A stretch of 64,000 nt of DNA from the NCBI RefSeq assembly GCF_014203555.1, contig NZ_JACHJH010000001.1, positions 45,877 to 109,876 on the forward strand, given 5' to 3'. The position numbers were made by a program, and so were the translations under genes. The DNA is from Streptomyces olivoverticillatus (GTDB taxonomy: Bacteria; Actinomycetota; Actinomycetes; Streptomycetales; Streptomycetaceae). Below, piece by piece: positions 46,755 through 55,528 of the stretch (within the stretch, counting starts at the first letter, position 1; each line of letters starts with the position of its first letter). The notes beneath the pieces were generated by a model. That model saw only the letters and a program-made list of their open reading frames with translations, was not told the DNA's origin and made no database searches.

Positions 46755-47258
46755 GTGAAGTATTCGCTCCGTCGGCCCCTCGGCCTGCCCGCCGTAGCCC
46801 TGCTGCTGACCTCCGTGGCCTGTTCGGCCGCGGACCGGCAGGCGGGCCCGGCGGTGCCCACCCCGTCGGCGGCGCAGGCCGGGCTCTGCCGGGCGCTGCA
46901 CAAGGAGTTGCCCGAAGCCGTGGACGGGAAGAAGCGGCGTACCGCCGATCCCGTCTCCGACTTCACCGCGGTGTGGGGCGATCCGGCGATCTCGCTGCGC
47001 TGCGGGGTGCCGCGTCCCAAGATCCTTACGCCTGGCACCGAACACTACAACCCCACGGCCGACGCGGTGGAGATCGACGGTGTGGAGTGGCTTCCGGAAC
47101 AGCAGCCGGACGGCAGCGTGCGCTGTACGACCACGCTGCGGCTGGCGTTCGTGGAGGTGACGCTGCCGAAGGAGGTCGTCGGCAACGCCGTGCAGATCGG
47201 CGCGCTCACCGATCTCGCCGACGCCGTGAAGAAGACGATCCCTGTGGGGGTCGTCTGA
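46755..47258 (+). CDS. DUF3515 putative lipoprotein
   Basis: This 167-aa actinobacterial protein has an N-terminal signal (RRPLGLPAVALLLTSVACSA) with lipobox-like SVAC, so it is likely lipid-anchored outside the membrane. The DUF3515 core has LCRALHKELPEAVDGKKRR and conserved Cys and Trp residues (SLRCGVPRP, EWLPEQQPDG). The function is unknown. The adjacency with D-Ala-D-Ala ligase and a RAM-domain gene is conserved in streptomycetes. Confidence 0.88.
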   Translation: MKYSLRRPLGLPAVALLLTSVACSAADRQAGPAVPTPSAAQAGLCRALHKELPEAVDGKKRRTADPVSDFTAVWGDPAISLRCGVPRPKILTPGTEHYNPTADAVEIDGVEWLPEQQPDGSVRCTTTLRLAFVEVTLPKEVVGNAVQIGALTDLADAVKKTIPVGVV

Positions 47259-47283
47259 CGGCTCCCGAGGGAACCGTCAGACG
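47252..47283. terminator. Terminator hairpin between DUF3515 gene and ddl
   Basis: Perfect 10-bp stem (47252-47261 with 47274-47283), containing the TGA of the DUF3515 gene, between convergent genes. Confidence 0.75.
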
Positions 47284-47298
47284 GATCGGGCCAAGGTC

Positions 47299-48447
47299 CT
47301 AGCGCAGGCCCGTGGAGCGGCGCAGGGCGGCCTCGATGAGCCGGTCCACCAGCTCCGAGTAGCCGACGCCGCTCTCCTGCCACATGCGCGGGTACATGGA
47401 GATGGGCGTGAAGCCGGGCATGGTGTTGATCTCGTTGATCACGAACTCGCCGTCCTCGGTGAGGAAGAAGTCCGCGCGGACCAGCCCCTCGCAGGACGCG
47501 GCCTCGAAGGCCTGCACGGCCAGCTCCTGGACCCGGCGCGTCTCGTCCTCGCCGAGCGGGGCGGGCACGATGCCGGAGGCAGAGTCGATGTACTTGGCCT
47601 CGAAGTCGTAGAAGTCGTGGGCGGAGACCGGGGGGATCTCGGCGGGCACGCTGGCGCGCGGGCCGTCCTCGAACTCGAGCACGCCGCACTCGATCTCACG
47701 GCCGCGCAGCAACGATTCGACCAGGATCTTCGGGTCGTGGCGGCGGGCTTCGGCGATGGCCTCGTCCAGGCCGGAGAGATCGTCGACCTTGGTGATGCCG
47801 ATGGACGAACCGGCGCGGGCGGGCTTCACGAAGAGCGGCCAGCCGTGCTCGCCCGCGAAGTCGACGATCTTCTTGCGGGCGGCGGCCTGATCGGCCTCCC
47901 ACTCGCGGGGGCGGATCACCACGTACGGGCCGACGGGCAGCCCGAAGGAGGTGAAGACCCGCTTCATGTACTCCTTGTCCTGGCCGACGGCGGAGGCGAG
48001 GACGCCGGCGCCGACGTAGGGGATGCCGGCCAGTTCCAGCATGCCCTGGAGGGTGCCGTCCTCGCCGTAGGGGCCGTGGAGCATGGGGAAGACGACGTCG
48101 ACCTCGCCCAGCGCCTTGGGCACGGCGCCGGGTTCGGTGTAGACGACCTCGCGGTTGGAGGGGTCGACGGGCAGCACGACGCCGCCCTCGGCCGATTCGG
48201 CGAGCTGCTCGACGCTCGGCAGCGCGCGGTCGGCGATGGCCATCCGCTCGGGGTCGTCGGCGGTGAGCGCCCAACGGCCGTCGGTGGTAATGCCGATCGG
48301 CAGCACGTCGTACTTGGCGCGGTCGATGGCGCGCAGGACGGCGCCCGCGGTCACCACGGAGATGGCGTGCTCGGAACTGCGACCGCCGAAGACGACCGCG
48401 ACGCGCGGCTTCCGGGCAGGGCTCTGGGGGGAGGTCTCGCTGCTCAT
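47299..48447 (-). CDS. ddlA: D-alanine--D-alanine ligase
   Basis: This is a 382-aa ATP-grasp ligase for the peptidoglycan stem dipeptide. Motifs: VVFGGRSSEHAISVVTAG at the N-terminus, LHGPYGEDGTLQGMLEL, VKPARAGSSIGITKV, and NEINTMPGFTPISMYP at the active site. The omega-loop residue region (HDFYDFEAKYID) has Tyr/Phe as in D-Ala-D-Ala enzymes, not a D-Ala-D-Lac type, so it gives no sign of glycopeptide resistance. It precedes gpsA. Confidence 0.97.
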   Translation of the reverse strand: MSSETSPQSPARKPRVAVVFGGRSSEHAISVVTAGAVLRAIDRAKYDVLPIGITTDGRWALTADDPERMAIADRALPSVEQLAESAEGGVVLPVDPSNREVVYTEPGAVPKALGEVDVVFPMLHGPYGEDGTLQGMLELAGIPYVGAGVLASAVGQDKEYMKRVFTSFGLPVGPYVVIRPREWEADQAAARKKIVDFAGEHGWPLFVKPARAGSSIGITKVDDLSGLDEAIAEARRHDPKILVESLLRGREIECGVLEFEDGPRASVPAEIPPVSAHDFYDFEAKYIDSASGIVPAPLGEDETRRVQELAVQAFEAASCEGLVRADFFLTEDGEFVINEINTMPGFTPISMYPRMWQESGVGYSELVDRLIEAALRRSTGLR

Positions 48448-48481
48448 ATCGGGTTGAGAGTACCTGGTGGCAGGGGATGGG

Positions 48482-49483
48482 TCAGTGTCGCTCGGCTTTG
48501 GCGCTGCGCGCCATCAGTTCCTTGAGGGCGACCATGGGCGGCTTGCCCTCGTGGACGATGCCGACGACGGTCTCGGTGATCGGCATGTCGACATGGTGGC
48601 GTCGGGCCAGATCGAGCACGGACTCACAGGACTTGACGCCCTCGGCGGTCTGCTTGGTGACGGCGATGGTCTCGGCGAGGGTCATGCCGCGGCCGAGGTT
48701 GGTGCCGAAGGTGTGGTTGCGGGAGAGCGGCGAGGAGCAGGTGGCGACGAGGTCGCCCATGCCGGCCAGGCCCGCGAAGGTGTGCGCGTCGGCGCCCATG
48801 GCGAGGCCGAGGCGGGTCGTCTCGGCCAGCCCTCGGGTGATGAGGGAGGCCTTGGCGTTGTCGCCCAGGCCCATGCCGTCGGCGATGCCGACGGCGAGGG
48901 CGATGACGTTCTTGACGGCGCCGCCCAGTTCGCAGCCGACGACGTCGGTGTTGGTGTAGGGGCGGAAGTAGGCGGTGTGGCAGGCGGCCTGGAGCCGTTT
49001 GGCGACGGTTTCGTCGCGGCAGGCGACGACGGCGGCGGCGGGCTGCCGGGCCGCGATCTCCTTGGCGAGGTTGGGGCCGGTGAGCACGGCGACGCGGTCC
49101 GGGCCCACCCCGGCGACCTCTTCGATGACCTCGCTCATGCGCTTGGCGGTGCCGAGTTCGACGCCCTTCATCAGGGAGACGAGCACGGTGTCGGCCGGCA
49201 GCAGCGGCGCCCAGGCGGCCAGATTGCCGCGCAGGGTCTGGGACGGGACGGCGAGGACGGTGAATTCCGCGCCGTCCGCGGCCTCGGCGGGGTCGGTGGT
49301 GGCCCGCACCGCGGCGGGCAGCTCGACGCCCGGGAGGTAGTCGGGGTTGGTGCGGCCGGTGTTGATGGCGTCCACCAGGGCGGCGCGGCGGCCCCACATG
49401 GTCACCTGGCAGCCCGCGTCGGCGAGGACCATCGCGAAGGCGGTGCCCCAGGATCCGGTGCCGTAGACGGCACAGCGTGTCAC
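48482..49483 (-). CDS. gpsA: Glycerol-3-phosphate dehydrogenase [NAD(P)+]
   Basis: GpsA, 333 aa, makes sn-glycerol-3-phosphate from DHAP for phospholipid synthesis. The Rossmann motif is YGTGSWGTAFAMVLADAG; the active site has LTGPNLAKEIAA and the conserved GCELGGAVKNVIALAVGI with its catalytic Lys. The GTG start overlaps the plsC stop by 4 nt, so the two are coupled. Confidence 0.98.
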   Translation of the reverse strand: MTRCAVYGTGSWGTAFAMVLADAGCQVTMWGRRAALVDAINTGRTNPDYLPGVELPAAVRATTDPAEAADGAEFTVLAVPSQTLRGNLAAWAPLLPADTVLVSLMKGVELGTAKRMSEVIEEVAGVGPDRVAVLTGPNLAKEIAARQPAAAVVACRDETVAKRLQAACHTAYFRPYTNTDVVGCELGGAVKNVIALAVGIADGMGLGDNAKASLITRGLAETTRLGLAMGADAHTFAGLAGMGDLVATCSSPLSRNHTFGTNLGRGMTLAETIAVTKQTAEGVKSCESVLDLARRHHVDMPITETVVGIVHEGKPPMVALKELMARSAKAERH

Positions 49484-50241
49484 TTGCTGTCATCCCCTTC
49501 GGGAGATCCGGCCTCGCGGCGGGTGGCGGCGCGCGCCTTCTTGAGGTTGTACGGCTCGGCGGGGGCGGGCTCGCCGCGGAGTTCGGCGAGGAGTTCGGTG
49601 ATGGCCCGCATGATCACGTCGGTGGCTTCGCGGAGCACCTCCGCGGTGGGCTCCCTGTCGTAGAACGCGGAGAGGTCGACGGGCCGGCCGGCCAGCACCT
49701 TGAGCGTCTTGCGGGGGAAGAGCCGGAGCTTCTTCTCCTTGGCGTAGGGCGGCATCGCCTCGTTGGCGCCCCACTGGGCGATGGGGATGACGGGGGCGCG
49801 GGTGAGCAGGGCGACGCGGGCGGCGCCGGTTTTGCCCTCCATGGGCCACATGTCGGGGTCACGGGTGAGGGTGCCCTCGGGGTAGAAGGCCACGCATTCA
49901 CCCTTGTTGATGGCGTCGACGGCGGACCGGAAGGCGGTGGCGGCGTCCGCGGACTCGCGGTAGACGGGGATCTGGCCCGTGCCGCGCAGCAGTGCGCCGA
50001 CGAAGCTGCCCTTGAAGAGGGCGGCCTTGGCGAGAAAGCGGGGGACACGCCCGGTGTTGTACTGGTAGTGGGCGTAGGAGAGCGGGTCGAGATAGGAGTT
50101 GTGGTTGACGGCGGTAATGAACCCGCCCTCGGCCGGAATGTGCTCCATTCCCCGCCAGTCCCGCTTGAACAGAACCACGAGCGGCGGTTTCGCCAACACC
50201 GCCGTAAAGCGGTACCAGAAGCCGATTCTGTGGCGGGACAC
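49480..50241 (-). CDS. plsC: 1-acyl-sn-glycerol-3-phosphate acyltransferase
   Basis: This PlsC-family acyltransferase of 253 aa transfers acyl chains to lysophosphatidate. The NHX4D motif is NHNSYLDPLSY, and the phosphate-binding motif is FYPEGTLTRDP. A membrane-near N-terminal segment (FWYRFTAVLAKPPLVVLF) precedes. The GTG at 50241 has AAGGG upstream; the frame is open further upstream without similarity. It is coupled to gpsA, the next step upstream in the same lipid pathway. Confidence 0.95.
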   Translation of the reverse strand: MSRHRIGFWYRFTAVLAKPPLVVLFKRDWRGMEHIPAEGGFITAVNHNSYLDPLSYAHYQYNTGRVPRFLAKAALFKGSFVGALLRGTGQIPVYRESADAATAFRSAVDAINKGECVAFYPEGTLTRDPDMWPMEGKTGAARVALLTRAPVIPIAQWGANEAMPPYAKEKKLRLFPRKTLKVLAGRPVDLSAFYDREPTAEVLREATDVIMRAITELLAELRGEPAPAEPYNLKKARAATRREAGSPEGDDSK

Positions 50242-50414
50242 TCGGACACCCTTCTCTTGGGACCTGGAAGCTGCTGCGGGTCTGCTGCTCACCCGGGAGC
50301 CGGACAAGTGTCGCCCCAGGTACCCGGTCTGTCGAGAACACCGTAACCCCGCGCTCCGTGCGCGGCGGCGGCAGCGGGTGACAATGGGCCCGATACGCAA
50401 GAGAGGGGGCGGAC

Positions 50415-51074
50415 GTGGCGTGGACCCTGGTGGTGCCGCTGAAGCCGCTGGCCGCGGCCAAGAGCCGTCTCGCGGGGGGCGCGGCGCAGCTGCCGCGGCC
50501 CGCGCTCGCGCTGGCCTTCGCGCTCGACACGGTGGGCGCCGCCCTGGCCTGCCCGTGCGTACGGGATGTGGTGGTCGTCACGGACGACCGCCCGGCGGGA
50601 ACGCACCTGGCTGCGCTGGGGGCCCGGGTGCTGGCCGAGCCGCCCGGCCGCGGCGGGCTGAACGCCGCACTGGCGCACGGGGCGCAATCCATACGCGGAC
50701 AATGGCCGAATTCTGCGGTGGCGACGCTCAACGCGGACCTTCCGGCGCTGCGCCCGGCAGAACTCGGGCGGGTGCTCGATTCCGCGGGGGAATTCCCGCG
50801 GGCATTTCTCCCGGATGCGGCGGGAATCGGTACGACCCTGCTGGCGGCGGCCCCGGGAATGGAATTGGCTCCGGCGTTCGAGGGCCGTTCGCGCGCCCGG
50901 CACCTCGCTTCGGGGGCCCGGGAGATCGTGCTGGCGGGCGTGGATTCCGTGCGCCGGGACGTGGATACGGAAGAGGATTTGCGGGCCGCCCTGGCGCTGG
51001 GGGTCGGTCCCCGTACCGCGGCGGCCCTGGGCGGGCCGCGGACCGTCGGCGCGGGGGGTGTGGCGGCCGACTAG
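50415..51074 (+). CDS. cofC: Guanylyltransferase CofC/FbiD for coenzyme F420
   Basis: This 219-aa nucleotidyltransferase of the CofC/FbiD family activates 2-phospholactate or, in actinobacteria, phosphoenolpyruvate with GTP for F420 assembly. It begins WTLVVPLKPLAAAKSRLAGG, with the NTP loop, and contains VATLNADLPALRPAEL. A short Ala/Gly-rich tail ends it. GTG at 50415 follows a GAGAGGGGG site. It is a single plus-strand gene followed 9 nt later by the small beta protein gene. Confidence 0.93.
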   Translation: MAWTLVVPLKPLAAAKSRLAGGAAQLPRPALALAFALDTVGAALACPCVRDVVVVTDDRPAGTHLAALGARVLAEPPGRGGLNAALAHGAQSIRGQWPNSAVATLNADLPALRPAELGRVLDSAGEFPRAFLPDAAGIGTTLLAAAPGMELAPAFEGRSRARHLASGAREIVLAGVDSVRRDVDTEEDLRAALALGVGPRTAAALGGPRTVGAGGVAAD

Positions 51075-51083
51075 GCTGCCGGT

Positions 51084-51299
51084 ATGCAGGCCACCGCGTA
51101 CACCTACGACCCTCAGACCCGCTCCGGGAGCGTGCTCCTGGACGACGGCACCCCCGTGCCCTTCGACGCGGCGGCCTTCGATGCGGGCGGGCTGCGGCTG
51201 CTGCGGCCGGGGCAGCGGGTGCGGATCGAGTTCGCGGAGCCCGCCGAGGGGCCCGTGGCGGACCGTCGCGTGACGCTGGTGACGCTGCAGACGTTCTGA
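51084..51299 (+). CDS. Small OB-fold-like (cold-shock-like) protein
   Basis: This 71-aa protein (MQATAYTYDPQTRSGSVLLD ... VRIEFAEPAEGPVADRRV) has the strand pattern and the Y-x-P-x-x-x-S-G-S-V opening of a cold-shock/OB fold, though without the RNP motifs of true Csp proteins. It follows cofC by 9 nt and probably shares its transcript. No function is known to me. Confidence 0.8.
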   Translation: MQATAYTYDPQTRSGSVLLDDGTPVPFDAAAFDAGGLRLLRPGQRVRIEFAEPAEGPVADRRVTLVTLQTF

Positions 51300-51359
51300 A
51301 AAGCCGCCGGCCCTGAAAGCCACTGGAGGAGCGGCCGCAACAGGCCGTGGACGCACCGC

Positions 51360-51389
51360 GGGCCGGGCTCCCCGAGGGGAGCCCGGCCC
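51360..51389. terminator. Bidirectional terminator between OB-fold gene and hupS
   Basis: Perfect 14-bp stem, arms 51360-51373 and 51376-51389, with almost no loop. It lies between two convergent genes. Confidence 0.9.
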
Positions 51390-51416
51390 GGCGCGTGACG
51401 CCGTTCCTCCGCTGCC

Positions 51417-52085
51417 TTACTTCTTCTTGGCGGCAGTCTTCTTGGCGGTGGTCTTGCGCGCGGTCGTCTTGCGGGCCGGAGCCTTGACCGCAGCAGCCTT
51501 CTTGGCGGGGGCGGTCTTCTTCGCCGTGGCCTTCTTGGCGGGAGCGGCCTTCTTCGCGGCCGCCTTCTTCGCGGTCGTCGTGGTGGTGGTGGCCTTCTTC
51601 GCCGGCGCCGCCTTCTTGGCGGTGGTCTTCTTCGCCGTGACCTTCTTGGCCGTGGTCTTCGCCGCGGTCGTCTTCTTGACGGCGGCCTTCTTCGCCGTGG
51701 CCTTCTTGGCGGTGGCCTTCTTGGCCGCGGCCTTGGCGGTGACCTTGCCGCCCGAAAGGCTGCCCTTGGGCGCCTTCTTGACGGAGACCTCGCCGCCCTT
51801 CGGGAGCTTCTTCGAGCCGCTCACCAGGTCCTTGAAGCCCTGACCCGCGCGGAAGCGCGGCACCGAGGTCTTCTTGACCCGGACCCGCTCGCCCGTCTGC
51901 GGGTTGCGGGCGTAACGGGCCGGGCGGTCGACCTTCTCGAACGAGCCGAAGCCGGTGACCGAGACCCGGTCGCCTGCGACAACCGCACGGACGATCGCGT
52001 CGAGTACCGCGTCGACAGCGTCTGCGGCCTGCTGACGGCCGCCGAGCTTGTCGGCAATCGCTTCAACGAGCTGCGCCTTGTTCAC
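51417..52085 (-). CDS. hupS: HU-family nucleoid protein with histone H1-like tail (HupS)
   Basis: This is a 222-aa DNA-binding nucleoid protein. Residues 1-92 are a normal HU domain ([20 protein letters not shown] ... [20 protein letters not shown]). The remaining 130 residues are a Lys/Ala/Thr-rich tail of degenerate units such as [15 protein letters not shown] and a TTTTTT run, like histone H1 or mycobacterial HupB. S. coelicolor HupS (SCO5556) compacts spore nucleoids and has the same design. A terminator follows. The tail DNA is a run of near-repeats, so its length may vary between strains. Confidence 0.96.
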   Translation of the reverse strand: MNKAQLVEAIADKLGGRQQAADAVDAVLDAIVRAVVAGDRVSVTGFGSFEKVDRPARYARNPQTGERVRVKKTSVPRFRAGQGFKDLVSGSKKLPKGGEVSVKKAPKGSLSGGKVTAKAAAKKATAKKATAKKAAVKKTTAAKTTAKKVTAKKTTAKKAAPAKKATTTTTTAKKAAAKKAAPAKKATAKKTAPAKKAAAVKAPARKTTARKTTAKKTAAKKK

Positions 52086-52174
52086 GTCTTCCCCTTCGGA
52101 GACATTGGCTGGAATGTGCTCCAGCTTTTTCGCACGTTAGGCAGATATATACCGCAAATCAAACACGAAACGGT

Positions 52175-52453
52175 CTAATCACCCTTGTGCCGCAACGAAC
52201 CCGACCCATCACGGAGTTCCGTGGGATCGCGCTCTTCGGGGAAACGGCCCTCGTCAAGGTCGTTCATCAGCCGGTCCAGACGCCTTGCCGCGCCTGAGAG
52301 ATCGTGCTTCGCCGAGGCCGTGATGGCCAGCAGCTGCCGGGACAGCGCCATCCGTACGCCCTCCGGGACTTGCAGTGCGCGCACCCTTGTGTGCGCTTCC
52401 TTCAGTTGGTCGGCGACGAGCCGGTATAGCTCGAGTTGGCTGTCGCGTTCCAT
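52175..52453 (-). CDS. Conserved small protein, function unknown
   Basis: This 92-aa, mostly helical, charged protein begins MERDSQLELYRLVADQLKEA, with HTRVRALQVPEGVRMALSRQ and LLAITASAKHDLSGAARRLD. No metal, catalytic or membrane motif is visible. The start at 52453 has no strong ribosome site (TCGGTGC before it). It lies between hupS and leuD, downstream of the leuD terminator, so it probably has its own promoter. I recognise the type as a streptomycete-conserved protein but know no function. Confidence 0.75.
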   Translation of the reverse strand: MERDSQLELYRLVADQLKEAHTRVRALQVPEGVRMALSRQLLAITASAKHDLSGAARRLDRLMNDLDEGRFPEERDPTELRDGSGSLRHKGD

Positions 52454-52508
52454 GCACCGATTGTGCCATCTGAGGCGAGTTGTCGCTTCACGGGGCCTCA
52501 ACAATGCG

Positions 52509-52540
52509 ATGCGCCCCCTGTCCGAAGACAGGGGGCGCAT
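52509..52540 (-). terminator. leuCD terminator
   Basis: Perfect 14-bp stem (52509-52522 with 52527-52540) with a CGAA tetraloop, about 95 nt beyond the leuD stop. Confidence 0.9.
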
Positions 52541-52633
52541 CATGCCAAACCCTTGGTGAGCAGCGAAAATCCGGGGTCTCGAAGCGGCTTCCGACACTGG
52601 GCCAAATGAGCTCGAAACTACTTCGAATCCACC

Positions 52634-53227
52634 TCAGATCAGGGCTGTGGAGGGCTTGAACGAAGGCCGCACGGCCTCATAGGCGGCGATATCCGCCTCA
52701 TGCCGGAGGGTCAGTCCGATGTCGTCCAGCCCCTCCAGCAGACGCCACCGGGCATTCTCGTCAAGCTCGAAACCGGCCGTGATGCCGCCGGCGCGTACCT
52801 CGCGGGCCACGAGGTCCACCGTCACCTCGGCCGACGGGTCGGCCTCGGTCAGCTCCCAGAGCGCATCCACGGTCTCCTGCGGCAGGACGACCGTCAGCAG
52901 ACCGTTCTTCAGCGAATTGCCGCGGAAGATGTCGGCGAAGCGGGAGGAGAGGACGGTCTTGAAGCCGTAGTTCTGCAGCGCCCACACCGCGTGCTCCCGG
53001 GAGGATCCGGTGCCGAAGTCGGGCCCGGCCACCAGGACGGAGGCGCCCGCGCGCTCGGGGCGGTTCAGGACGAACTCCGGGTCCTTGCGCCAGGCCTCGA
53101 AGAGCCCGTCCTCGAAACCGTCGCGGGTGACCTTCTTCAGCCAGTGCGCGGGGATGATCTGGTCGGTGTCGACGTTGCTGCGGCGCAGCGGGACGGCCCG
53201 GCCGGTGTGCGTGGTGAAAGCTTCCAT
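52634..53227 (-). CDS. leuD: 3-isopropylmalate dehydratase small subunit
   Basis: LeuD, 197 aa, partners LeuC to isomerise 2- to 3-isopropylmalate in leucine synthesis. The start [20 protein letters not shown] is typical, with [20 protein letters not shown] and the [14 protein letters not shown] swivel-domain motif. It starts 5 nt after the leuC stop. Confidence 0.98.
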   Translation of the reverse strand: MEAFTTHTGRAVPLRRSNVDTDQIIPAHWLKKVTRDGFEDGLFEAWRKDPEFVLNRPERAGASVLVAGPDFGTGSSREHAVWALQNYGFKTVLSSRFADIFRGNSLKNGLLTVVLPQETVDALWELTEADPSAEVTVDLVAREVRAGGITAGFELDENARWRLLEGLDDIGLTLRHEADIAAYEAVRPSFKPSTALI

Positions 53228-53232
53228 CGGGG

Positions 53233-54666
53233 TCAGACCTCCACGGGAGTGCGTACGTCGGTGGCCCCGGCCAGATCGGCCGGGGAGGCCAGGTGCCCCA
53301 GGACGGCGGTGGCGGCGGCGACCTGCGGCGAGACCAGGTGGGTGCGGCCGCCCTTGCCCTGCCTGCCCTCGAAGTTGCGGTTGGAGGTCGACGCGGAGCG
53401 CTCGCCGGGCGCGAGTTGGTCGGGGTTCATCCCCAGGCACATCGAACAGCCCGCGTGCCGCCACTCGGCGCCGGCCGCGGTGAAGACCTTGTCCAGCCCT
53501 TCGTCGACGGCCTGCAGCGCCACCCGGACCGACCCGGGGACCACCAGCATCCGTACCCCGTCGGCGACCTTGCGGCCTTCGATGACACCGGCCGCCGCGC
53601 GCAGGTCCTCGATCCGGCCGTTGGTGCACGAGCCCACGAAGACGGTGTCCACCCGGATGTCGCGCAGCGCCTGACCTGCCGTCAACCCCATGTATTCCAG
53701 CGCCTTTTCGGCGGCGAAGCGCTCCGAGGGGTCCGCGTACGAGGCGGGGTCGGGCACATCCGCCGACAGCGGTGCTCCCTGGCCGGGGTTGGTGCCCCAG
53801 GTGACGAAGGGGGAGAGCTCGGAGGCGTCGATGACGACCTCGCGGTCGAAGACGGCGTCGTCGTCGGTGCGCAGGGTGCGCCAGTAGGCGACGGCCGCGT
53901 CCCAGTCCTCGCCCTTGGGGGCGTGCGGGCGGTCCTTCAGGTAGGCGAAGGTGGTCTCGTCCGGGGCGATCATGCCCGCTCGGGCGCCCGCCTCGATGGA
54001 CATGTTGCACACGGTCATCCGGGCTTCCATCGACAGCTTCTCCACGGCCGGCCCGCGGTACTCGATGACGTGGCCCTGGCCGCCGCCGGTGCCGATCCGG
54101 GCGATGACGGCGAGGATCAGGTCCTTGGCGGTGACGCCCTCGGGCAGTTCGCCCTCGACGGTGACCGCCATGGTCCTGAAGGGCGCCAGCGGCAGCGTCT
54201 GGGTGGCCAGCACGTGCTCGACCTGGCTGGTGCCGATGCCGAACGCGAGCGCGCCGAAGGCGCCGTGCGTGGAGGTGTGGCTGTCGCCGCAGACGACGGT
54301 GGTGCCGGGCTGGGTCAGGCCCAGCTGCGGTCCCACTACGTGGACAACGCCCTGCTCGACGTCGCCCAGCGGGTGCAGCCGCACGCCGAACTCGGCGCAG
54401 TTGCGGCGCAGGGTCTCCAGCTGGGTGCGGGAGACGGGGTCCGCGATGGGCTTGTCGATGTCGAGGGTGGGGGTGTTGTGGTCCTCGGTGGCGATGGTCA
54501 GGTCGAGGCGGCGGACCTTGCGGCCGGCCTTGCGCAGCCCGTCGAAGGCCTGCGGGCTGGTGACCTCGTGGAGCAGGTGCAGGTCGATGAAGAGGAGGTC
54601 GGGCTCGCCTTCGGCGCGCGTGACGACGTGGTCGTCCCAGACCTTCTCCGCGAGTGTCCGTCCCAT
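53233..54666 (-). CDS. leuC: 3-isopropylmalate dehydratase large subunit
   Basis: LeuC, 477 aa, is an aconitase-family enzyme with a [4Fe-4S] cluster. Cluster ligands lie in [14 protein letters not shown] and [14 protein letters not shown]. The N-terminus [20 protein letters not shown] and [20 protein letters not shown] are diagnostic. The ATG at 54666 has GGGGACA upstream; a TTG 12 nt before is less likely. It is divergent from ndgR, and a palindrome between them is the probable NdgR site. Confidence 0.98.
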   Translation of the reverse strand: MGRTLAEKVWDDHVVTRAEGEPDLLFIDLHLLHEVTSPQAFDGLRKAGRKVRRLDLTIATEDHNTPTLDIDKPIADPVSRTQLETLRRNCAEFGVRLHPLGDVEQGVVHVVGPQLGLTQPGTTVVCGDSHTSTHGAFGALAFGIGTSQVEHVLATQTLPLAPFRTMAVTVEGELPEGVTAKDLILAVIARIGTGGGQGHVIEYRGPAVEKLSMEARMTVCNMSIEAGARAGMIAPDETTFAYLKDRPHAPKGEDWDAAVAYWRTLRTDDDAVFDREVVIDASELSPFVTWGTNPGQGAPLSADVPDPASYADPSERFAAEKALEYMGLTAGQALRDIRVDTVFVGSCTNGRIEDLRAAAGVIEGRKVADGVRMLVVPGSVRVALQAVDEGLDKVFTAAGAEWRHAGCSMCLGMNPDQLAPGERSASTSNRNFEGRQGKGGRTHLVSPQVAAATAVLGHLASPADLAGATDVRTPVEV

Positions 54667-54733
54667 CGCTGTCCCCAATTCGTTGCCAGTGGGTGCTGTG
54701 CGTCCAGGTTGGCGGTTCGCCGGGAAAATTGAA

Positions 54734-54760
54734 CTTGCGTTTCACAGTGTGAGACGCAAG
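54734..54760. promoter_or_regulatory. Candidate NdgR operator between leuC and ndgR
   Basis: A 12-bp dyad with one mismatch: CTTGCGTTTCAC (54734-54745), AGT, GTGAGACGCAAG (54749-54760). It lies 68 nt upstream of the leuC ATG and only 10 nt upstream of the ndgR ATG. NdgR is known to bind the leuCD promoter in S. coelicolor; this palindrome is the obvious site. Its closeness to the ndgR start suggests autorepression. Confidence 0.8.
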
Positions 54761-54769
54761 TATCGTTGC

Positions 54770-55498
54770 ATGGACAACTCTAGTGGCGCCTCGAGTGGTG
54801 TGGGCGTTCTCGACAAGGCGGCTTTGGTGCTGAGCGCTCTGGAGTCGGGTCCGGCGACCCTCGCGGGGCTGGTCACGGCGACGGGGCTGGCGCGGCCGAC
54901 GGCCCACCGGCTGGCGGTGGCCCTGGAGCACCACCGGATGGTGGCGCGGGACATGCAGGGCCGGTTCATCCTCGGCCCGCGGCTGAGCGAGCTGGCCGCC
55001 GCGGCGGGCGAGGACCGCCTGCTGGCCACGGCCGGGCCGGTGCTGACGCATCTGCGCGATGTGACGGGCGAGAGCGCGCAGCTCTACCGGCGCCAAGGCG
55101 ACATGCGGATCTGTGTGGCCGCGGCCGAGCGGCTGTCCGGCCTGCGGGACACCGTGCCGGTGGGCTCCACGCTGCCGATGAAGGCCGGCTCGGCGGCCCA
55201 GGTCCTCATGGCCTGGGAGGAGCCGGAGCGGCTGCACCGCGGCCTGCAGGGGGCCCGCTTCACGGCGACGGCGCTCTCGGGCGTGCGGCGGCGGGGCTGG
55301 GCCCAGTCGATCGGCGAGCGGGAGCCCGGGGTCGCCTCGGTCTCGGCGCCGGTGCGGGGGCCGTCCAACCGCGTCGTCGCCGCGGTGTCCGTCTCCGGTC
55401 CGATCGAGCGGCTCACCCGGCACCCGGGCCGGATGCACGCCCAGGCGGTCCTGGACGCGGCGGTGCGCCTGACGGAGGCCCTGCGGCGCAACGGCTGA
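54770..55498 (+). CDS. ndgR: IclR-family regulator NdgR
   Basis: This is an IclR-family regulator of 242 aa. The winged HTH is [20 protein letters not shown] and the ligand-binding GAF-like domain follows ([20 protein letters not shown]). NdgR (SCO5552) controls leucine and other amino-acid synthesis and affects antibiotic production. The ATG at 54770 has no ribosome site, so a leaderless or nearly leaderless transcript is possible; the operator lies directly before it. Confidence 0.94.
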   Translation: MDNSSGASSGVGVLDKAALVLSALESGPATLAGLVTATGLARPTAHRLAVALEHHRMVARDMQGRFILGPRLSELAAAAGEDRLLATAGPVLTHLRDVTGESAQLYRRQGDMRICVAAAERLSGLRDTVPVGSTLPMKAGSAAQVLMAWEEPERLHRGLQGARFTATALSGVRRRGWAQSIGEREPGVASVSAPVRGPSNRVVAAVSVSGPIERLTRHPGRMHAQAVLDAAVRLTEALRRNG

Positions 55499-55528
55499 CC
55501 TGCGGAGGTCTCTCCCCTGTGGCTCGCA

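Noticed and set aside
51427..51780. Tandem repeat tract that could suggest an array or assembly artefact
   Set aside because: It encodes the known Lys/Ala-rich tail of HupS and stays in frame throughout.
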